Source of the DNA: Gigantopelta aegis
Lineage: Eukaryota > Mollusca > Gastropoda > Neomphalida > Peltospiridae
DNA length: 64,000 nt
Direction of reading: 5' to 3'
NCBI RefSeq assembly: GCF_016097555.1
Contig: NC_054706.1
Coordinates: forward strand, 54,706,009-54,770,008
Below are positions 21,250-36,186 of this stretch, piece after piece. Within the stretch, counting starts at the first letter, position 1. Every line of letters starts with the position of its first letter. Both the position numbers and the translations under genes were made by a program. The notes beneath the pieces are model-generated. The model was not told where the DNA came from and made no database searches. It was given only the letters and a program-made list of their open reading frames with translations.

Positions 21250-22740
21250 GGCGGGACGTAGCCCAGTGGTAAAGCGCTCGCTTAATGCGCGGTCAGTCTA
21301 GGATCGATCCCTGTTGGTGGACCCATTGAGCTTTTTCTCGTTCCAACAGGTGCACCATGACTGGTATATCAAAAGCTGTGGTATGTGCTATCCTGTCTGT
21401 GGGAAGGTGCATATAAAAGATTCCTTGCTACTAATGGAAATATGTAGCGGGTTTCCTCTTAATTTTGTTTTCGCCTGTGGCGATATTAATTGTGTGATAT
21501 TAATTGTGTTAGAGGGCCATGTGCAGTTTCATTGCACTTATCCAGGTGGGCAACTTGTTATGTAATACTTCTGCGCGACGGTCCTCGAGCTGTAGCCTAA
21601 TACACACCCAGCCCAGGTGCGGAGGCCATGTGGCCAGTAGTTACGTAATACCTCCGCGAGTGCGGTTTTTTACAACCGTGATTTGGCGACGATGGCGACA
21701 GTAAGTCTGACGATCAGAGAAAAATATACCGACTCTGGGAGAGGTGGAATATCAGATGATAGGTGAGGTACCGCGTTGTACCCCCAGGCGATATTCGCTG
21801 TCTCTGAGAGTTTTGAATAAATAGCTAGGATTTAGAGATATCGAGGAGAACCATTTAGGAAGGTATCCCGGGGGAACGTTGTCCGTCCGGACTGGTAATT
21901 ATATATTATTTCTGCTCTGTTGTATAACCTTGATGTGATTGATGTGACTTTAAATATTTTAATACTGTATTATACCAATATTCTTTAGACAGTGTCTTCG
22001 GTCATCTGACGAAGTAAATCGTAGTCTTACTGTTCTATATTTATACGAGTATTTGGTAATATAAAGCTTAGCCAGTCATCCTAGAGGACCTAGGTAAACT
22101 GTAGGTTATTGTCTTTATTGTGATAGGTACCAGTATTAATTCTGTGTTACAAGGTTACTGAATGAGTAGTTAGGGTTAATTAAAAATTAACCAGTTAGGA
22201 ATAGTGTTGTAATTCCTTTATTAATTAAGTTCCCCTGGAAGCGGTTCTCCATTATTGCACGTGTGTGTGTTAGCGTTTTTCAATTATCACACGTGTGGGT
22301 GTTGTGTCACGGTGAAGTGATTAGCATATTGTGTAAACTAGACACCTAGAGATTAACTAATTAAGTGATCAGTTCTGGGTTGTTATTATTGTTGTTATTA
22401 ATTAACTACTGCGGCAGTTCATTTGTCAGCGTAGGTTAATACAAATTCCAAAGTGTATTGTGTTTTGTTGTGTTTTCTAGTGAACAAAACGTGCTATAAT
22501 AATATATACTTTATATAAGATCGTATCTCTGATCATACCTAGACGAGCCACGCGGTTTTGAACTGACCGTTACAGAGAGATCTAATAGATATACAGTTAG
22601 GAGAGAGATTTGGATAATCGTGTTTTATTCAGTTACGGGTATTATAGGATCCCCGTGACAGTCGGAATATCCAAATGTTTGATATCTAATAGCCGATGAT
22701 TAATAAATCAATGTGCTCTAGTGGTGTCATTAAACAAAAT
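21250..22740 (+). mobile_element. SINE A, tail type 2, split by a solo LTR
   Basis: Head and body run from 21250 to about 21458, and the tail resumes at 22661 (CCAAATGTTTGATATCTAAT) to about 22740. The inverse copy at 36302-36593 is uninterrupted and gives the empty site. Confidence 0.9.
21459..22660 (+). mobile_element. Solo LTR of the gypsy-class element
   Basis: It shares TTCGCCTGTGGCGAT, ACTAGACACCTAGAGATTAA, AACGTGCTATAATAATATA and the CCCCGTGACA end with the LTR at 3036-3507. The first ~25 bases (TGTGACGG region) are missing. No internal domain is present, consistent with LTR-LTR recombination. Confidence 0.85.
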
Positions 22741-22895
22741 GAACATTCCAGGACAAATGACTAGGGAATTGTACATCTGAAAGGTCATATAGACCACTAA
22801 TTTATACTGTTGTACAGAACTGCTAGACCTGCTTATTATAAGAATGTACAGAAACAAATTGTTTGTATAGTAACACTTTGTTAATTTGTTCCAAG

Positions 22896-23095
22896 GGGCG
22901 GGGTGTAGGTCTGCTGCTCAGTCATAAAGCACTTGTCTGAAGTATGATGGGTCACAGGATCGACCCCCTTTTGATGGATTCAGGTTTTTTCACATCCCAA
23001 CTGGAACCCCATGACTGGTCCATCAAAGGCTGTGGTGTTACTTTTTTGTCTCTGGGAAAGTGCACATAAAAGATCCCTTGCTGTGTTTCAGTTAC
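22896..23095 (+). mobile_element. Diverged SINE related to SINE A
   Basis: The head is unlike SINE A (CTGCTGCTCAGTCATAAAGC) but the body keeps GTCTCTGGGAAAGTGCACAT and AAAAGATCCCTTGCTG. Confidence 0.6.
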
Positions 23096-23269
23096 TTTCC
23101 TGTCCTGAACGAAAGAGCCGGCATAGGCCGACACCTGCGCCCATGACAAGACATGCGCTACAACAGCTTACTCTGAATGTGCACGTTAAGCCCTATAACC
23201 TGACCTAACCTGACCTGTGTTTCATAATGAGTAGCCCGTGTTGTGGTAGTGGGGTTTTCTCCCATCCCT

Positions 23270-24077
23270 AGCCATGCAAGACAGGCGTATTCCGTGACGT
23301 CAGCCCATGCGGAATAAATTGGTCTTGCATGACCACGTGACTTCTGTTGTTTGAGCTGATATTAACATTGGGCAACCATAGGTACTTGATGACAGGATAA
23401 TAAAACCATTTCCCAATGACACTGGTACATGATACGGTGGTTACTGCATTGAGTTAGTCACTCACCGAGATTGAATGCCCAATGTCCGATAAACATTCAG
23501 TACTATTTTTGTTTTGTTTTATTTTGTTTTAACAGCACCCTATCCTAAGCATTTTGATTCGCGTTTTATTCCCGACCAGGACGAAGGGAGGATTTTACCC
23601 AGCCCATAATGCAAATTTTAAAACACGAAACTACATGACAGAAATGTAAAAATAAGTAAAAAAAATACTTTTACAGCTTAATTTGTATCATATGCTTCTT
23701 GAAAAATACCGTATGAGGTTGATATAATCAGGTATTAAAAACACTTCATCAGGACCATTATACATGTGTATATCCGACTTTGAAAATGTAAGTTTTTTTT
23801 AATTACTTTGTATAATATGTACATTTGACATTTTATTGCAACTTCATAAACCAGTTTAGAGATTTAAAAAGATTAATTAATTATTTTTCAATTATTTCAA
23901 GTCAGTTTTCACATTTATATTTTTGCGTTTAGTGTTGGGAAAACGCTTGTTAAGCCTTGTAACAATATAGGCTACGTGTTAGTGGTTGGGACGCTAATTT
24001 ATGGAAATGAAATAAGCTTTGATAATTATTTCAAATATTAATCATATTTAAACATTCATGATACAATTATACTACTT

Positions 24078-24117
<40 letters not shown>

Positions 24118-24262
24118 CTTTCTTCTTTTTTTTCTCTTTCTCTTTGACCATAGCAATATTTTCAGGGTATGTAGGCTAGTGCGCGCCTTAGAGGGTTCTT
24201 TTGAGGGGTATATTGTGGTATACTGAAAATATTTAAATTATCCTGTCATCAAGTGCCTATGT
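23270..24262. repeat. Possible DNA-transposon remnant with inverted ends
   Basis: ATAGGTACTTGATGACAGGA near 23380 is mirrored by ATCCTGTCATCAAGTGCCTA near 24240. A smaller imperfect palindrome (CATGCAAGAC and GTCTTGCATG) lies at 23273-23337. A short ATT run is at 24079-24117. No transposase was seen. Confidence 0.45.
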
Positions 24263-24764
24263 GGGCGACGTCACGTAGACGGCAAAATAATGCAAGAAAT
24301 ACTTTTTATATTTCATAAAAACAAGGAAACCTGCTATTGTAATAAAATTATACTATCATTTTCAGTATAAACCATTTTTTGGTACGATCTTTTCAATGGT
24401 TCTGTTTGTTTTATTGTAAGATAAAAAATTAAAATGTAGATTTTTCACGTTTTCCCAAAATGCTTGTTTTTCATCTACTGGATGGGAGAAAAATAATCCT
24501 CCATTATGTATGGCAAGCCTCGTCCCTGACAACATATTATGTACCCTCGGGTGGAATAGCCCTGTCCCACATGGACACATATGAAGGATCCTTTTATTCT
24601 CATTTCGTTTTTGACCAACTGTTGAAGTAACCATCTGTTAGACCCCAACTATTGAATTCCTTGTCTTCCTTTCTTTTTATTCTAATGTATTTCTTTTCTA
24701 TACATCAGGACATATCAAACACACTGGAAAAGCTTTCCAGTCGTCAGATTGTTGCTGGAACTAT
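24263..24764. other. No gene recognised
   Basis: A 90-codon minus-strand ORF (24362-24634) contains HMCPCGTGLFHPRV but matches no family known to the annotator and has no splice context. Confidence 0.35.
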
Positions 24765-25420
24765 TACATTTGAATCTAACAGCAGCCAGTTGGAGCTCAT
24801 GTCCACCAATCAAAACCTTACTTGCAGAATCATACCAGTTATATGAAAATAATTTGAACACATTCCGAATTATCCTGAGGGTATACGACATGTTTCATGT
24901 GAATTACGAATGCCTTATTTAGACCAGTAGAACTAATTTTAATAAGATTGCTAACAACACTGCGTAGTCTCCAATATCCAAGTAACATTTCGTCTGTAAA
25001 TAATAATTTAAATATTGACCAATCACACTTCGCCTTTTATAACGTTATTTTGGGAGCATACAAATTCTAAAAATATCGGGCGAGTCTATTTTAGTGGCCG
25101 CAGTACAGCGAACCATACCAATACGTACGGGATGGGTTATCAGTCTTCAATTTTACATTAAAAAATATTTATTTATTTATTAAAAACCCCCAACTAAATC
25201 AGTCTTCAGTTTTACATTACAAATTATTTATTTTATAAAATAAAACATGTTTTAAGGCATTCGTAATTCACACAAAACATGTCGTATACCCTCAGGATAA
25301 TTCGGAATGTTTTCAAATTATTTTTAAATCACTGGCATGATTCTGCAAGTAAGGTTTTGATTGGTGGACATGAGCTCCAACTTTCTGCGGTTAGATCCAC
25401 ATGTAATAGTGGTGCTAATT
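24765..25420. mobile_element. Fold-back element with arms of about 150 bp
   Basis: AACCTTACTTGCAGAATCAT and GAGGGTATACGACATGTTTC in the left arm recur inverted at 25255-25420 (ATGATTCTGCAAGTAAGGTT, AACATGTCGTATACCCTC). Arms differ by scattered changes. The 340-base centre shows no ORF. Confidence 0.7.
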
Positions 25421-27046
25421 TTAATTAGATTGAGTATACGGAAAATACCGCTCAATATCATGCATTTAAAGCTGAGTATATGGAAAATACTGCTCAGTAT
25501 CGGTATTGGTATTGTATCAATACCGAATACATGTATATTCCATCACGAACATTTGTTACAATTTCTTCGTGATATTCCAAATGTTTATTTTCTCTATCTG
25601 TGATATTTGTATTTTTTGCACAGTTCTTTACACTGTGTTTTAATTTACCTCTTGCATTTTAATATTGATGTTGATCATCACTTTATTTTCGCACGTTCCA
25701 TAGTTTGACACCCAATAGCCGATGTATTTTTCGTGCTGGGATATCGTTAAGTATCTATTCTATTCTATTCTATTCAATACTGAATACCGTACCGATACTG
25801 AGGTAAATCACCCCAAATATATCGATACCAAACCTGAAATTTTCATACTGCTCAGCTCTACATAAATACAAAATACAAAAGATTGAGTACTGCAAATTTT
25901 CCAGAATATATCCAGTAACTTACAGGACTGAGCACTGTTTTAAGGTTTTACGGTAAAATATCTTTGTTTTCCCTTTATTGTATCTTATTAATTGCTTTTT
26001 GTCTGGGGGTTTGTTTTGGGGGTGGGTGTTGTAAGTTTGAAAAGTCAGTCTTGATCAAATAATGTAGTGCAATAACTGACTGCCTTTATAAGATGCAACA
26101 TCATCCAAACTAAGTTATTTGTTACAATAAAAAACAAGGTTTGAGGAAGATTTTTTTTTTAAATATAAATATTGACATTATATTTTTCACTATAGGAACT
26201 GCAAACATATACTTGATGTTACTATGAACGTATTTATTAAGTATAAGCTTATACATGTACTTAGCAAAAAGGAAAATTTTGCAGGGTTGGTGGGGGGGGG
26301 GGGATAAAAAAAAGTGGGATTTTAAATTATAAGTTATGCAAATAGATATTGTAGGACAAAAAGCATGTTTTTTTCTCCTTTGTAAAAAGTTTTCTACAGA
26401 TTTTCGTTATGTTCAGTCCAAAAACTTTGAATTCAATCTTTATCTGTATGTATGAACATCTTTGAGATATTTTTAATGTTGTGGAAATGAAATTTTCATA
26501 TTGCATGTCCTTTCTGGAACAGTGTGTCTGTTTTTCCATATCAGTGAATTTTTATCACATTGGGGATTTTATGCTAAAAATAATGAATAAAAAAATAAAT
26601 AATCAAAACAAAAATCGCCATATCCTTTCATACTAAAAGGAACATCATGTCAACTTTTATTGTGTGTATCAAACATACAAATGGATACAGGTATGGGACA
26701 AAATAGAGGCTGTTAAAAATACTATTAAATTACGTTTCGGTAACTGTCGTAAGCTGCTGAAGTTTTTTGTCAGTTGCTTTTTCATATACACAATGCGGCT
26801 TGTTTCCTTTGATGTCCAGTGCGCAGACTGATGATTATTTTTGTGTGAAAAAAGTGTGCATTTCAAAATAGAGGAGATAGGTGCAGGAAAATATAGTAGG
26901 GTGCGGGAAAATGAAGAGGGTCGCAGAAAAATAAAGGAGTTTGACAGAACGTGAAAGGAGGGCGGCAAAATGCAATAACGGTAAAGGGCCGCCCCGCTTA
27001 AATGGAACAGTAAGAACACAGACCGCAAGTGACACCTTCTCTAACA
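25421..27046. other. No gene recognised; SINE tail and microsatellite
   Basis: A type-3 SINE tail in minus orientation lies at 25699-25745 (ACACCCAATAGCCGATGTAT), followed by an ATTCT run at 25754-25777. A G run is at 26290-26302. No coding signal was seen. Confidence 0.45.
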
Positions 27047-27377
27047 GGAGCGAGATGTAGCCCAGTGGTAAAGCGCTCGCTTGATGTACGGTCGGTTTGT
27101 GATCGATCCCAGTCAGTGGGCCCATACTGCGCTATTTCTTGCTCCAGCCAGTGCACCATGGCTGGTATATCACAGGCCGTAGTATGTGCTATCCTGTTTG
27201 TGGGATGGTGCATATAAAATATCCCTTGCTGCTAATCGAAAAGAGTAGCCCATGAAGTGGCGACAGCGGGTTTCCTCCCTCAATATCTGTGTGGTCCTTA
27301 ACCATATGTCCAACGCCATATAACCATAAATAAAATGTGTTGAGTGCGTCATTAAATAAAACATTTCCTTCCTTCTG
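27047..27377 (+). mobile_element. SINE A, tail type 1, complete
   Basis: The tRNA-like head GATGTAGCCCAGTGGTAAAG leads, the body GTGCACCATGGCTGGTATAT follows, and it ends CGTCATTAAATAAAACATTT. Confidence 0.9.
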
Positions 27378-27966
27378 TAACAACCACCTTTCTATAATAA
27401 ACACACATATTAACATACTTTTAGCAAGATATTGAAATGTATTCAAAGGCAGCCTGCATTATGTGTATGCAGAAATAAGAGCTTAGAAAGTGTTACATAT
27501 TTGTCTGCACCTTTCATTTGTGTATTTTGTTCACACACATGCCAGTTTTGATATTTTCAATAATCACTTTGTTGTGGCTGCTTTAACTTGCAAAATTGAA
27601 ATATTTTGATAAATTTGTGTTTAAAAAACATTTTTTAATGTGTATAATATTACAGGAAATAGATTTAATCAGGAATTATGTTTTATTCTTGAAAATATTA
27701 TGAATTATGTGTCATGTCTGTTTCATTCAGGAAGTATACATAATTACTAAAAAAAATAGGAATTATTTTTTAAAAATAGATTTTAAGGAATGAAATCATA
27801 CCTATTTCATGAAATCATTGTGATAGGCAATGTGAGTAAACGAACAATTATATTATGTGCTGTTTAATAATTTAGTATAAAGAGTTTGGGTAATCGGTGG
27901 GACATTATAAAACATGTGACAACATGCAACAATAACATTAATGACCACCTAGTGTGATATTTTTTA

Positions 27967-28013
<47 letters not shown>

Positions 28014-28304
28014 TCTAAAATTCCAAATCTAGTTTGTGTATGAACAATTGATTTGTACATACATATATCTGCATCAATTTAAACTGTCCTATATAAGACA
28101 TACTTTTACTATGCTTAAAACTGCATCACTGCTACAGTGTTAAAAGTCTGTTTTGATGAACTATGCTAGTAAATAATGAAACTTGCTTCACTTTTCATAA
28201 ACACGCAAATGTATATATATTATGAAATTTTAAAGAAATGAAAAACAAATTCAGTTAAGGGATAGTATTTAGGCATTGGTAGGGTGGATTTGAGGTCTAT
28301 AAGC
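27378..28304. other. No gene recognised; (AC)n microsatellite
   Basis: A CA run of about 20 units lies at 27969-28010. The rest is AT-rich. Confidence 0.5.
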
Positions 28305-28709
28305 ATGGGCGGATCCAAGGGGGGGGGGGGGGGACCAGGGGGACGCGTCCCCCCAAAAAATTGTTCAAGTGCCCTCAAAATGTCCAAGTGCCCTTTTTGT
28401 TTGTAGAATTTTTTTTTTTTTTAAGTAAACAATAATTATATTGTAGATAAATGAAATCAAGATTTTCGTGTACATGCGCAAGCTTGCAGATATGTGTCTG
28501 TGTTATTGAGTCTCAGTGGGGCCCCATTGAGGTTCTAACGCGAGTGACGCCAATTTACTTCATTATTGCTAGTATATTATGACGTAGAACTGTAGGAATT
28601 CATATTAATTGTAAATATCAAAACTTGTAGTAAGGTGCCCTTTTGACGAGTCAATGTGCCCTTCTTTTTTGGTCCCCCCCTAAAAATATTTCCTGGATCC
28701 GCCCATGAT
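28305..28709. mobile_element. Non-autonomous element with GGCGGATCCA ends
   Basis: It opens CATGGGCGGATCCAAGG with a long G run and closes CTGGATCCGCCCATG. Smaller relatives with the same ends are at 46856-47041. Confidence 0.65.
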
Positions 28710-29508
28710 AAGAGTGGGTTTAGTTTGAGGGGTGGGGAGTAGGGGTGAATTAATTAACAGATATGAATTAATAGTACCAGTAGATGAAACCATAAACAGG
28801 GAAAAGAACTGGAATGGATTTAAGATATGCTTATTTTATCGGTGTTCGAAATAAGCATTTGTCCGTTTGTCCTGACAAGTAAAAAGCTGCTTGGATAAAC
28901 AAAATGTATCTCAATGGTTGTCCAGTGGACAAGTAAAAATTTTCATTGTTCATTGCACTTTCATTTTGAGCAATCAAAAACATCATCCTTGTACGCGAAT
29001 AAAACAAAACATTTATTTGGACAAGTGAAAATATTGGTGGACAATTGGTGGACAAGTGAAAATATTGGTGTTCAAGTAGATTTCTAGGTGAAGAATTCTG
29101 CTTATTTCTATCACTGTTAATGTGCAGCTCAAGTGTTGTTTTTGCAAAAAGCCTGATGTTTTCTTTTGTTGCTTTTTTTCTTGCAGAAAGCACACCGCCA
29201 CAACCTGCTGCATAAACGGCACTGATTTGTACACGGACCACCACTTCTGATTTTTACAAGATGTTTATCTTTAATGTTTATATCAACTTAGTTTTTGTTA
29301 TTCATTGGTTTCTGCCTTTTTATGTTTGTTTATGTATGTTACTACTTTTTTTTTATTTGTCGTTTTCTGCTGTTTTTATTTGTTGTTTTTTACTTTTTTG
29401 TTTGTTTTTTTGTATGTTAGTATTTGTTATTTGTTGTTTTCTTCCTTTTTTCTTTTTGGTATGTTTTACAAATTACAAATGTACAATACATTTTGTTTCC
29501 ATTGATTC
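28710..29508. other. No gene recognised; possible interspersed repeat
   Basis: Several GGACAAGT-type segments at 28860-29070 look like a degenerate repeat. The adjacent T-rich tract makes chance hydrophobic ORFs. Confidence 0.4.
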
Positions 29509-29720
29509 AGATGTTTTGTCACTGTGTTAGCACAAGTTGTTACAGATGTTTTGTCACTGTGTTAGCACAAACTGTTACAGATGTTTTGTCACTGTGTTAG
29601 CACAAGTTGTTACAGATGTTTTGTCACTGTGTTAGCACAAGCTGTTACAGATGTTTTGTCACTGTGTTGGCACAAGTTGTTACAGATGTTTTGTCACTGT
29701 GTTAGCACAAGTTGTTACAG
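29509..29720 (+). repeat. 35-bp tandem repeat, six copies
   Basis: The unit contains AGATGTTTTGTCACTGTG and TTAGCACAAG. Copies differ at one or two bases. Confidence 0.9.
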
Positions 29721-29800
29721 AATTAAGACAGCAATCGTACATAATTATTATGCATGATATGGCTAGGGATGTTCCAGAAATCATATAAAATAATATTAAT

Positions 29801-29831
<31 letters not shown>

Positions 29832-32110
29832 AAATAACCGAGAACATAAAAATGTATTACAAAAAAGAAAAGAAATTGAATTAATTAAAATGAAATGAAA
29901 TGAATTAATTAAATTAAATTAAATTAAATTAAATTAAATACTTTTTTATAATACTAATACAAAATAAATGGCACCATTTTCTTCATTTAAAAAAAAATCC
30001 TACATATTCACCATCAATATTTTGTTTTAGGTTCCACCTTTCCATCCCGTCTTTTTTTAGAGGAACTCTGTAACAGTTCCTAGAGAAACACTGTCTAGCT
30101 GAATTTCAGGCTGTACAAGTATTTCTCACATGGTGCAGGCAGGAGGCACCATTATGGCGTAACGCAGAATAACCAAATATGTTTGACGTCCAATAGCCGA
30201 TGTGTTCTGTGGTGTTGTTAAAGTAAAGAAATGTCTTAAAGTAACAAGCAAATATCAGCTGACACAAGGTCGGGGTGTTACAGTCTACAGTGTTAGGTCT
30301 GGTAGGTCCTCCCCTTTCAACAATTTTTTTTTTTTAATTGGGATCCCTTGTGGTCAAATCTATAGTATTTATAGTGGTGCTTGGGAGGGGGAGGGGGGGG
30401 GGGGGGGTTCTTTTGTAATGCGCAAAGCAATTGTGTAAATCAAAAAGCTATTGTTCAGACTTTTTCGGGGGTTCCATCACTTGCCCATCCCCTAGACACG
30501 GCCCTGAATGTCCAAAATATGTTAACATTGCTTGGACATATCAAGTCGATGGTCAATAACATATTATTTTTGAAATATAATATATGTTTGCACGTGCTGT
30601 TGTAGTATTGTGTAAACCACATAAAATACAAGTATAGAAGGGTATATAAGTTAACAGAAAATGTATTACTGGACATTGTTATTTGAGTAATAAGGTTCAA
30701 CGCATTTATTAACTCTTTAACACTGAAAACAATTTATTCCCATGCCATTCATTATCAGTCACTATCAAACAACCTATCAATTGAACAAATATAAACGTGT
30801 ATTACACAACACGGACAATCAATATAAAACCATATAATATACACCTACATACGAAGCCAGAGGTGGGTGTGGGGTTTGGCAAAGGGCCACGCCCCCACCA
30901 ATCGCGGGTATACAATATTCTGGCCACGTGTGTGTGCAACATGTCACAATGAACATCACGAGATTAAGACCTCACCCCAAACCCCCTCACTAAAAGGGAA
31001 CGTGGCCTTCAGATGAACACTTGTCCGTGCATTAGTAAAAATAAATATTATATATTATTCATGGAATTACAACGTGGCAGTCATAATGTAGCAACCTATC
31101 TTATAGTTATTTTACAGTGTTTTATCCCCAATAGCACCCAAATTTATTTATTTTTGTATCAGTACATTACATTAATAACATAGCAGGCACAGATCCAGAC
31201 GTTTTTAATAGCGGGGGCCCAAACCCCGTTGTTGCTTTTGAACAGGTGGATGGGATAAGTTTTTTATATATTTTTTTATTCTGTAATATATATTGTTTGA
31301 CAAAAATAGAGGGGGGCGTGTCACATGGACTCCCCGCCTGAATCCGAGCCTGAATTGTTTATTGACTTATGTTTCCAAATTGTTTCTTAAATATAGGTCA
31401 TACAGGAAATATAGGAAGGTGGAAAAGAACACCAGTTTGAAACGCACTATAAAGTGATGTTTTTGTTATGCAAATAGCATTAGTTATTTATAGGAGAACG
31501 AAACAGCATTCATAACATACAGAGATTTTTGTAAAATGCAAATAAGTCAACTTCGTGCATTTTAGATGATGAATTGTACATAAAAGCTGTCAGGGTTTGG
31601 GTTTGTTTTCATGCAAATGTAAAGAAAACAAGGATTGAATAGGAATTAAACAATAATTGAACAAGATTATAGTATCAGGTTTATAAGGCTTAAATTACAT
31701 GTCCATTTCATGATACAGATGCTTGGCATCGTGGGCTAAAACGTTGTAGGCCTATTTGTTTACAGTGTACAAGTTCTGTCAGTAGTGGGTTCAATTCCCT
31801 GACGTGAACTCATAAAAACTTCAAATTGCATTGTTTCACATCTGTTGATTCTTGAAAAATAATCTACACCTTGAACTATAGTGTGACGTCACAGGTATAT
31901 AGATTAATACCATATAACTTCACATGCTAAGGGGAGCTAAAAATTACACCTTGAACTAGTCTCAGGGCAGGGTATGGGGAGCGAGCCCATAGGCTCAATA
32001 ATCGGCGAGGTCAAAATTCATAAATTCTGTTTAAGATCTCATGGTTCCATTTAATTGAAACACTCATACAAAATTCAAAATTCTGTTTTAGATTAATCAC
32101 ATTGGGGTAG
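29721..32110. other. No gene recognised; simple repeats
   Basis: Short AAT (29790-29830) and AAATT (29915-29940) runs, a short SINE tail at 30181-30225 and a G run at 30387-30408 occur. A GATCCAG-ended MITE relative may lie at 31190-31350. No exon of the flanking genes was recognised. Confidence 0.45.
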
Positions 32111-32119
32111 GAGCAATAT

Positions 32120-33300
<1,181 letters not shown>

Positions 33301-34047
33301 ACTGTTACCCATATTTGATGGATCTCGTACATTCCATTTTATATGCACCAGACGTGCGTGTGTTTGAGTGATGCAAATTGTAATAAATTAAACATCTTCA
33401 CAAAATTGACATCTGCATTTTAACCATATTCAACTATATATAGATCATGCTTCTTTTTTAAAGTTGCCACGTGATGGATTTTTTGTTATCTCTCGCCACT
33501 CTCTCTCGCCCACCACTGATACAATATTGAATAAAATGATCCTGTGTAGTTATGTATATATTCAGTTTTATTTACTAGCTCGAGTGTCCTCTAGCCCTCC
33601 CCAGGGACAACATATAAACTGGAGGGCTAGAGGGGAGGATGAGAGGACACACAAGCTATTTATTTACTTGAAAAACAAATTCACGTTTATTCTGGAAACT
33701 GGCGAGTTCCACGTTTGATCTCATTTTAATATACCACTTACACTGTTTACACGTGCGTTCCACTATTTACATGGTTTTTCTTTTGTTTGTGAGGTTTTCC
33801 CCCCAGCAATTTTACGCACAGTGGCCATTTTATGTGTATATTACTTGAATATTTATTGCCATTTTCAGTATGTACGCTTTTTAATTGTTTTCTGAAATAA
33901 AATGATATAAAGAGAAATGGTGTGCTGTTGATGATTATTGTAACCCTCGTGATGCCATGTAGGGACACACGAAAGTAGTCCCGACAGACGCCGATTTAAA
34001 GTGTCGAACAACCTCGATGAGATTCCTCTCATACTATAATCATTAAA
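33301..34047. other. No gene recognised; palindromic segment
   Basis: GTCCTCTAGCCCTCC and GGAGGGCTAGAGGGGA near 33586-33640 form a nested inverted repeat, perhaps a MITE. Confidence 0.4.
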
Positions 34048-34258
34048 GTTTGCTTAGTTTAACGACACCACTAGAGCACATTGATTAATCATTGGCTATT
34101 GGAAGTCAAATATAAGGTAATTCTGACATATAGTCTTAGAGAGAAAACTCGCTAAATGTTTTCATTAGTAGCAAGGGATATTTTATATGCACCATCTATA
34201 CAAGATAGCACATACCACGGACTCTGATATACAAGTCGTGATGCACTGGTTGGCATAA
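34048..34258 (-). mobile_element. SINE A, tail type 2, head lost
   Basis: It runs from the TTTAACGACACCACTAGAGC tail to the GTCGTGATGCACTGG body and stops at a G run, lacking the tRNA-like head. Confidence 0.8.
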
Positions 34259-34619
34259 GCGTACGAGAGGGGGGGGGGGGGCAATAACCAAACACATGCA
34301 CGCACGCATGCACACACACCTCTAGTGCTGGAGGATATCCTCAAATTCGGGCAAAAACAATAGAGATATTCAGGGGAAAGCAAATTGTAGCTCAAGAATA
34401 AATGTATTAGTGTGAATGATTTCCATCATTGGACTACAAAAAATATGTGAACTTGAATTGCAATCTACATCACTACGCATGAGGAGTAAATAAATAGGAA
34501 GTTGACTTATTTTGGCAGTAAAAATGATTTGGGATATTTTTGTCTAGGGTAATCGAGGGTTATACTTCTTAGGACCCGAGTACCCGACACTTTTGTTTGA
34601 TATTATTTTTATATTTTTT

Positions 34620-35864
34620 TGGAACATGCTCTTATCTTTTCGCCTGTGGCGATGTTAAAGTTGTTTTAGAGGGCCATGTTTTTAAGCTTGGTTACCTAAT
34701 ACCTCCGCGCGACCGTTTTACAAAACTTGTGAACTTCCTACACACTTAGACCATGATGTGGATACTAGGAGGCTAGTTTCGGCCAGTAGTCAGCGAAAAC
34801 CCTAGGGTAATAAAACTCAACTCTGACTCACTCTAGTGCGGTTTTACGCCAAACCCATGTGTATGTTTAGCGAACTGGCGGTCAGTAAACCTGACCCCCC
34901 ACTTAGACCAGATTGGAGGCCATGCCAAAAAAGCGGTCATACCTGGTATGTTTAGTGGCGACAGTCTGACCATAAAGAGTCTCTGCGAGTTGGGGCAAAT
35001 TCACATGATAGGTGAGGGACCGCGTTTTGCCCCCAGGCGATATTCGCTGTCTCTGAGATTTTTTGAATAAATAGATAGGATTTTAGAGATATCGGGGAGA
35101 AACGTTGGAAGTATCCAGGGGAAACGGACGTCGTCGACTGAACGATCTATATAAGTTCAGTCCGGACGTGGTAAATATATTTTTCTGCTCTGTTGTATAA
35201 CCTTGATGTGATTGATGTGACTTTAAATATTTTAATACTGTATTATACCAATATTATTTAGACAGTGTTTCCGGTAATCTGACGAAGTAAATTGTAGGCT
35301 TCACTGTTCTAAAATTATTAAAGCTTAGCCAGTCATACTAGAGGCCCTAGGTAAACTGTAGGTTATTGTCTTTATTGTGATAGGTACCAGTATTAATTCT
35401 GTATTACAAGGTTACTGAATGAGTAGTTAAAGGTTAATTAAAAACTAACCAGTTAGGAATAGAGTTGTAATTCCTTTATTAATTAAGTTCCCCTGGAAGC
35501 GTTTCTCAATTATCACACGTGTGGGTGTTGTGTCACGGTGAAGTGATTAGAATATTGTGTAAACTAGACACCTAGAGATTAACTAAGTGATCAGTTCTGG
35601 GTTGTTATTATTTGTTGTTGTAAATTAACTACTGCGGCAAGTACATTTGTCAGCGTAGTGTTAATACATTTGTATTTGTATTGTGTTTTGTTGTGTTTTC
35701 TAGTGAACTAAACGTGCTATATATTTATATAAGATCATATCTCTGATATACCTAGAGCCGAGCTACTCGGGTATTGGACTGCCCGATACAGAGAGATCTA
35801 ATAGATATACAGTTAGGAGAGATATTTGGATAATCGTTACGGGTATTATAGGATCCCCGTGACA
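34620..35864 (+). mobile_element. Solo LTR of the gypsy-class element
   Basis: It begins near GGAACATGCT and ends CCCCGTGACA. It is the fullest copy, about 1.25 kb, and matches 21459-22660 through most of its length. No pol or gag lies beside it. Confidence 0.85.
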
Positions 35865-35986
35865 ATATATATACACACACACACACACATTTTATATTGG
35901 GGGAGGACATTTTGTAGGCATACATATATATTTAAAAATACAATAATATAAGGTGATAAACAACCAACCAAACAATCACAATTAAA

Positions 35987-36186
35987 NNNNNNNNNNNNNN
36001 NNNNNNNNNNNNNNNNNNNNNNNNNNNNNNNNNNNNNNNNNNNNNNNNNNNNNNNNNNNNNNNNNNNNNNNNNNNNNNNNNNNNNNNNNNNNNNNNNNNN
36101 NNNNNNNNNNNNNNNNNNNNNNNNNNNNNNNNNNNNNNNNNNNNNNNNNNNNNNNNNNNNNNNNNNNNNNNNNNNNNNNNNNNNNN
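35987..36186. other. Assembly gap of 200 N
   Basis: Exactly 200 N, so probably a fixed-size scaffold gap of unknown true length. It abuts the right arm of the inverted duplication. Confidence 0.98.

Larger units (their letters stand above)
20768..22911 (+). repeat. Left arm of an inverted segmental duplication
   Basis: It is matched in reverse by 36187-37112, including unique DNA between the SINEs (for example CTGCAGAGAATGGGAAACAC against TTTCCAATTCTCTGCAG). This arm also holds a solo LTR that the other lacks. Confidence 0.85.

Noticed and set aside
24362..24634. 90-codon minus-strand ORF with CPCG motif
   Set aside because: No recognisable family, no neighbouring exons, and it sits among repeats.
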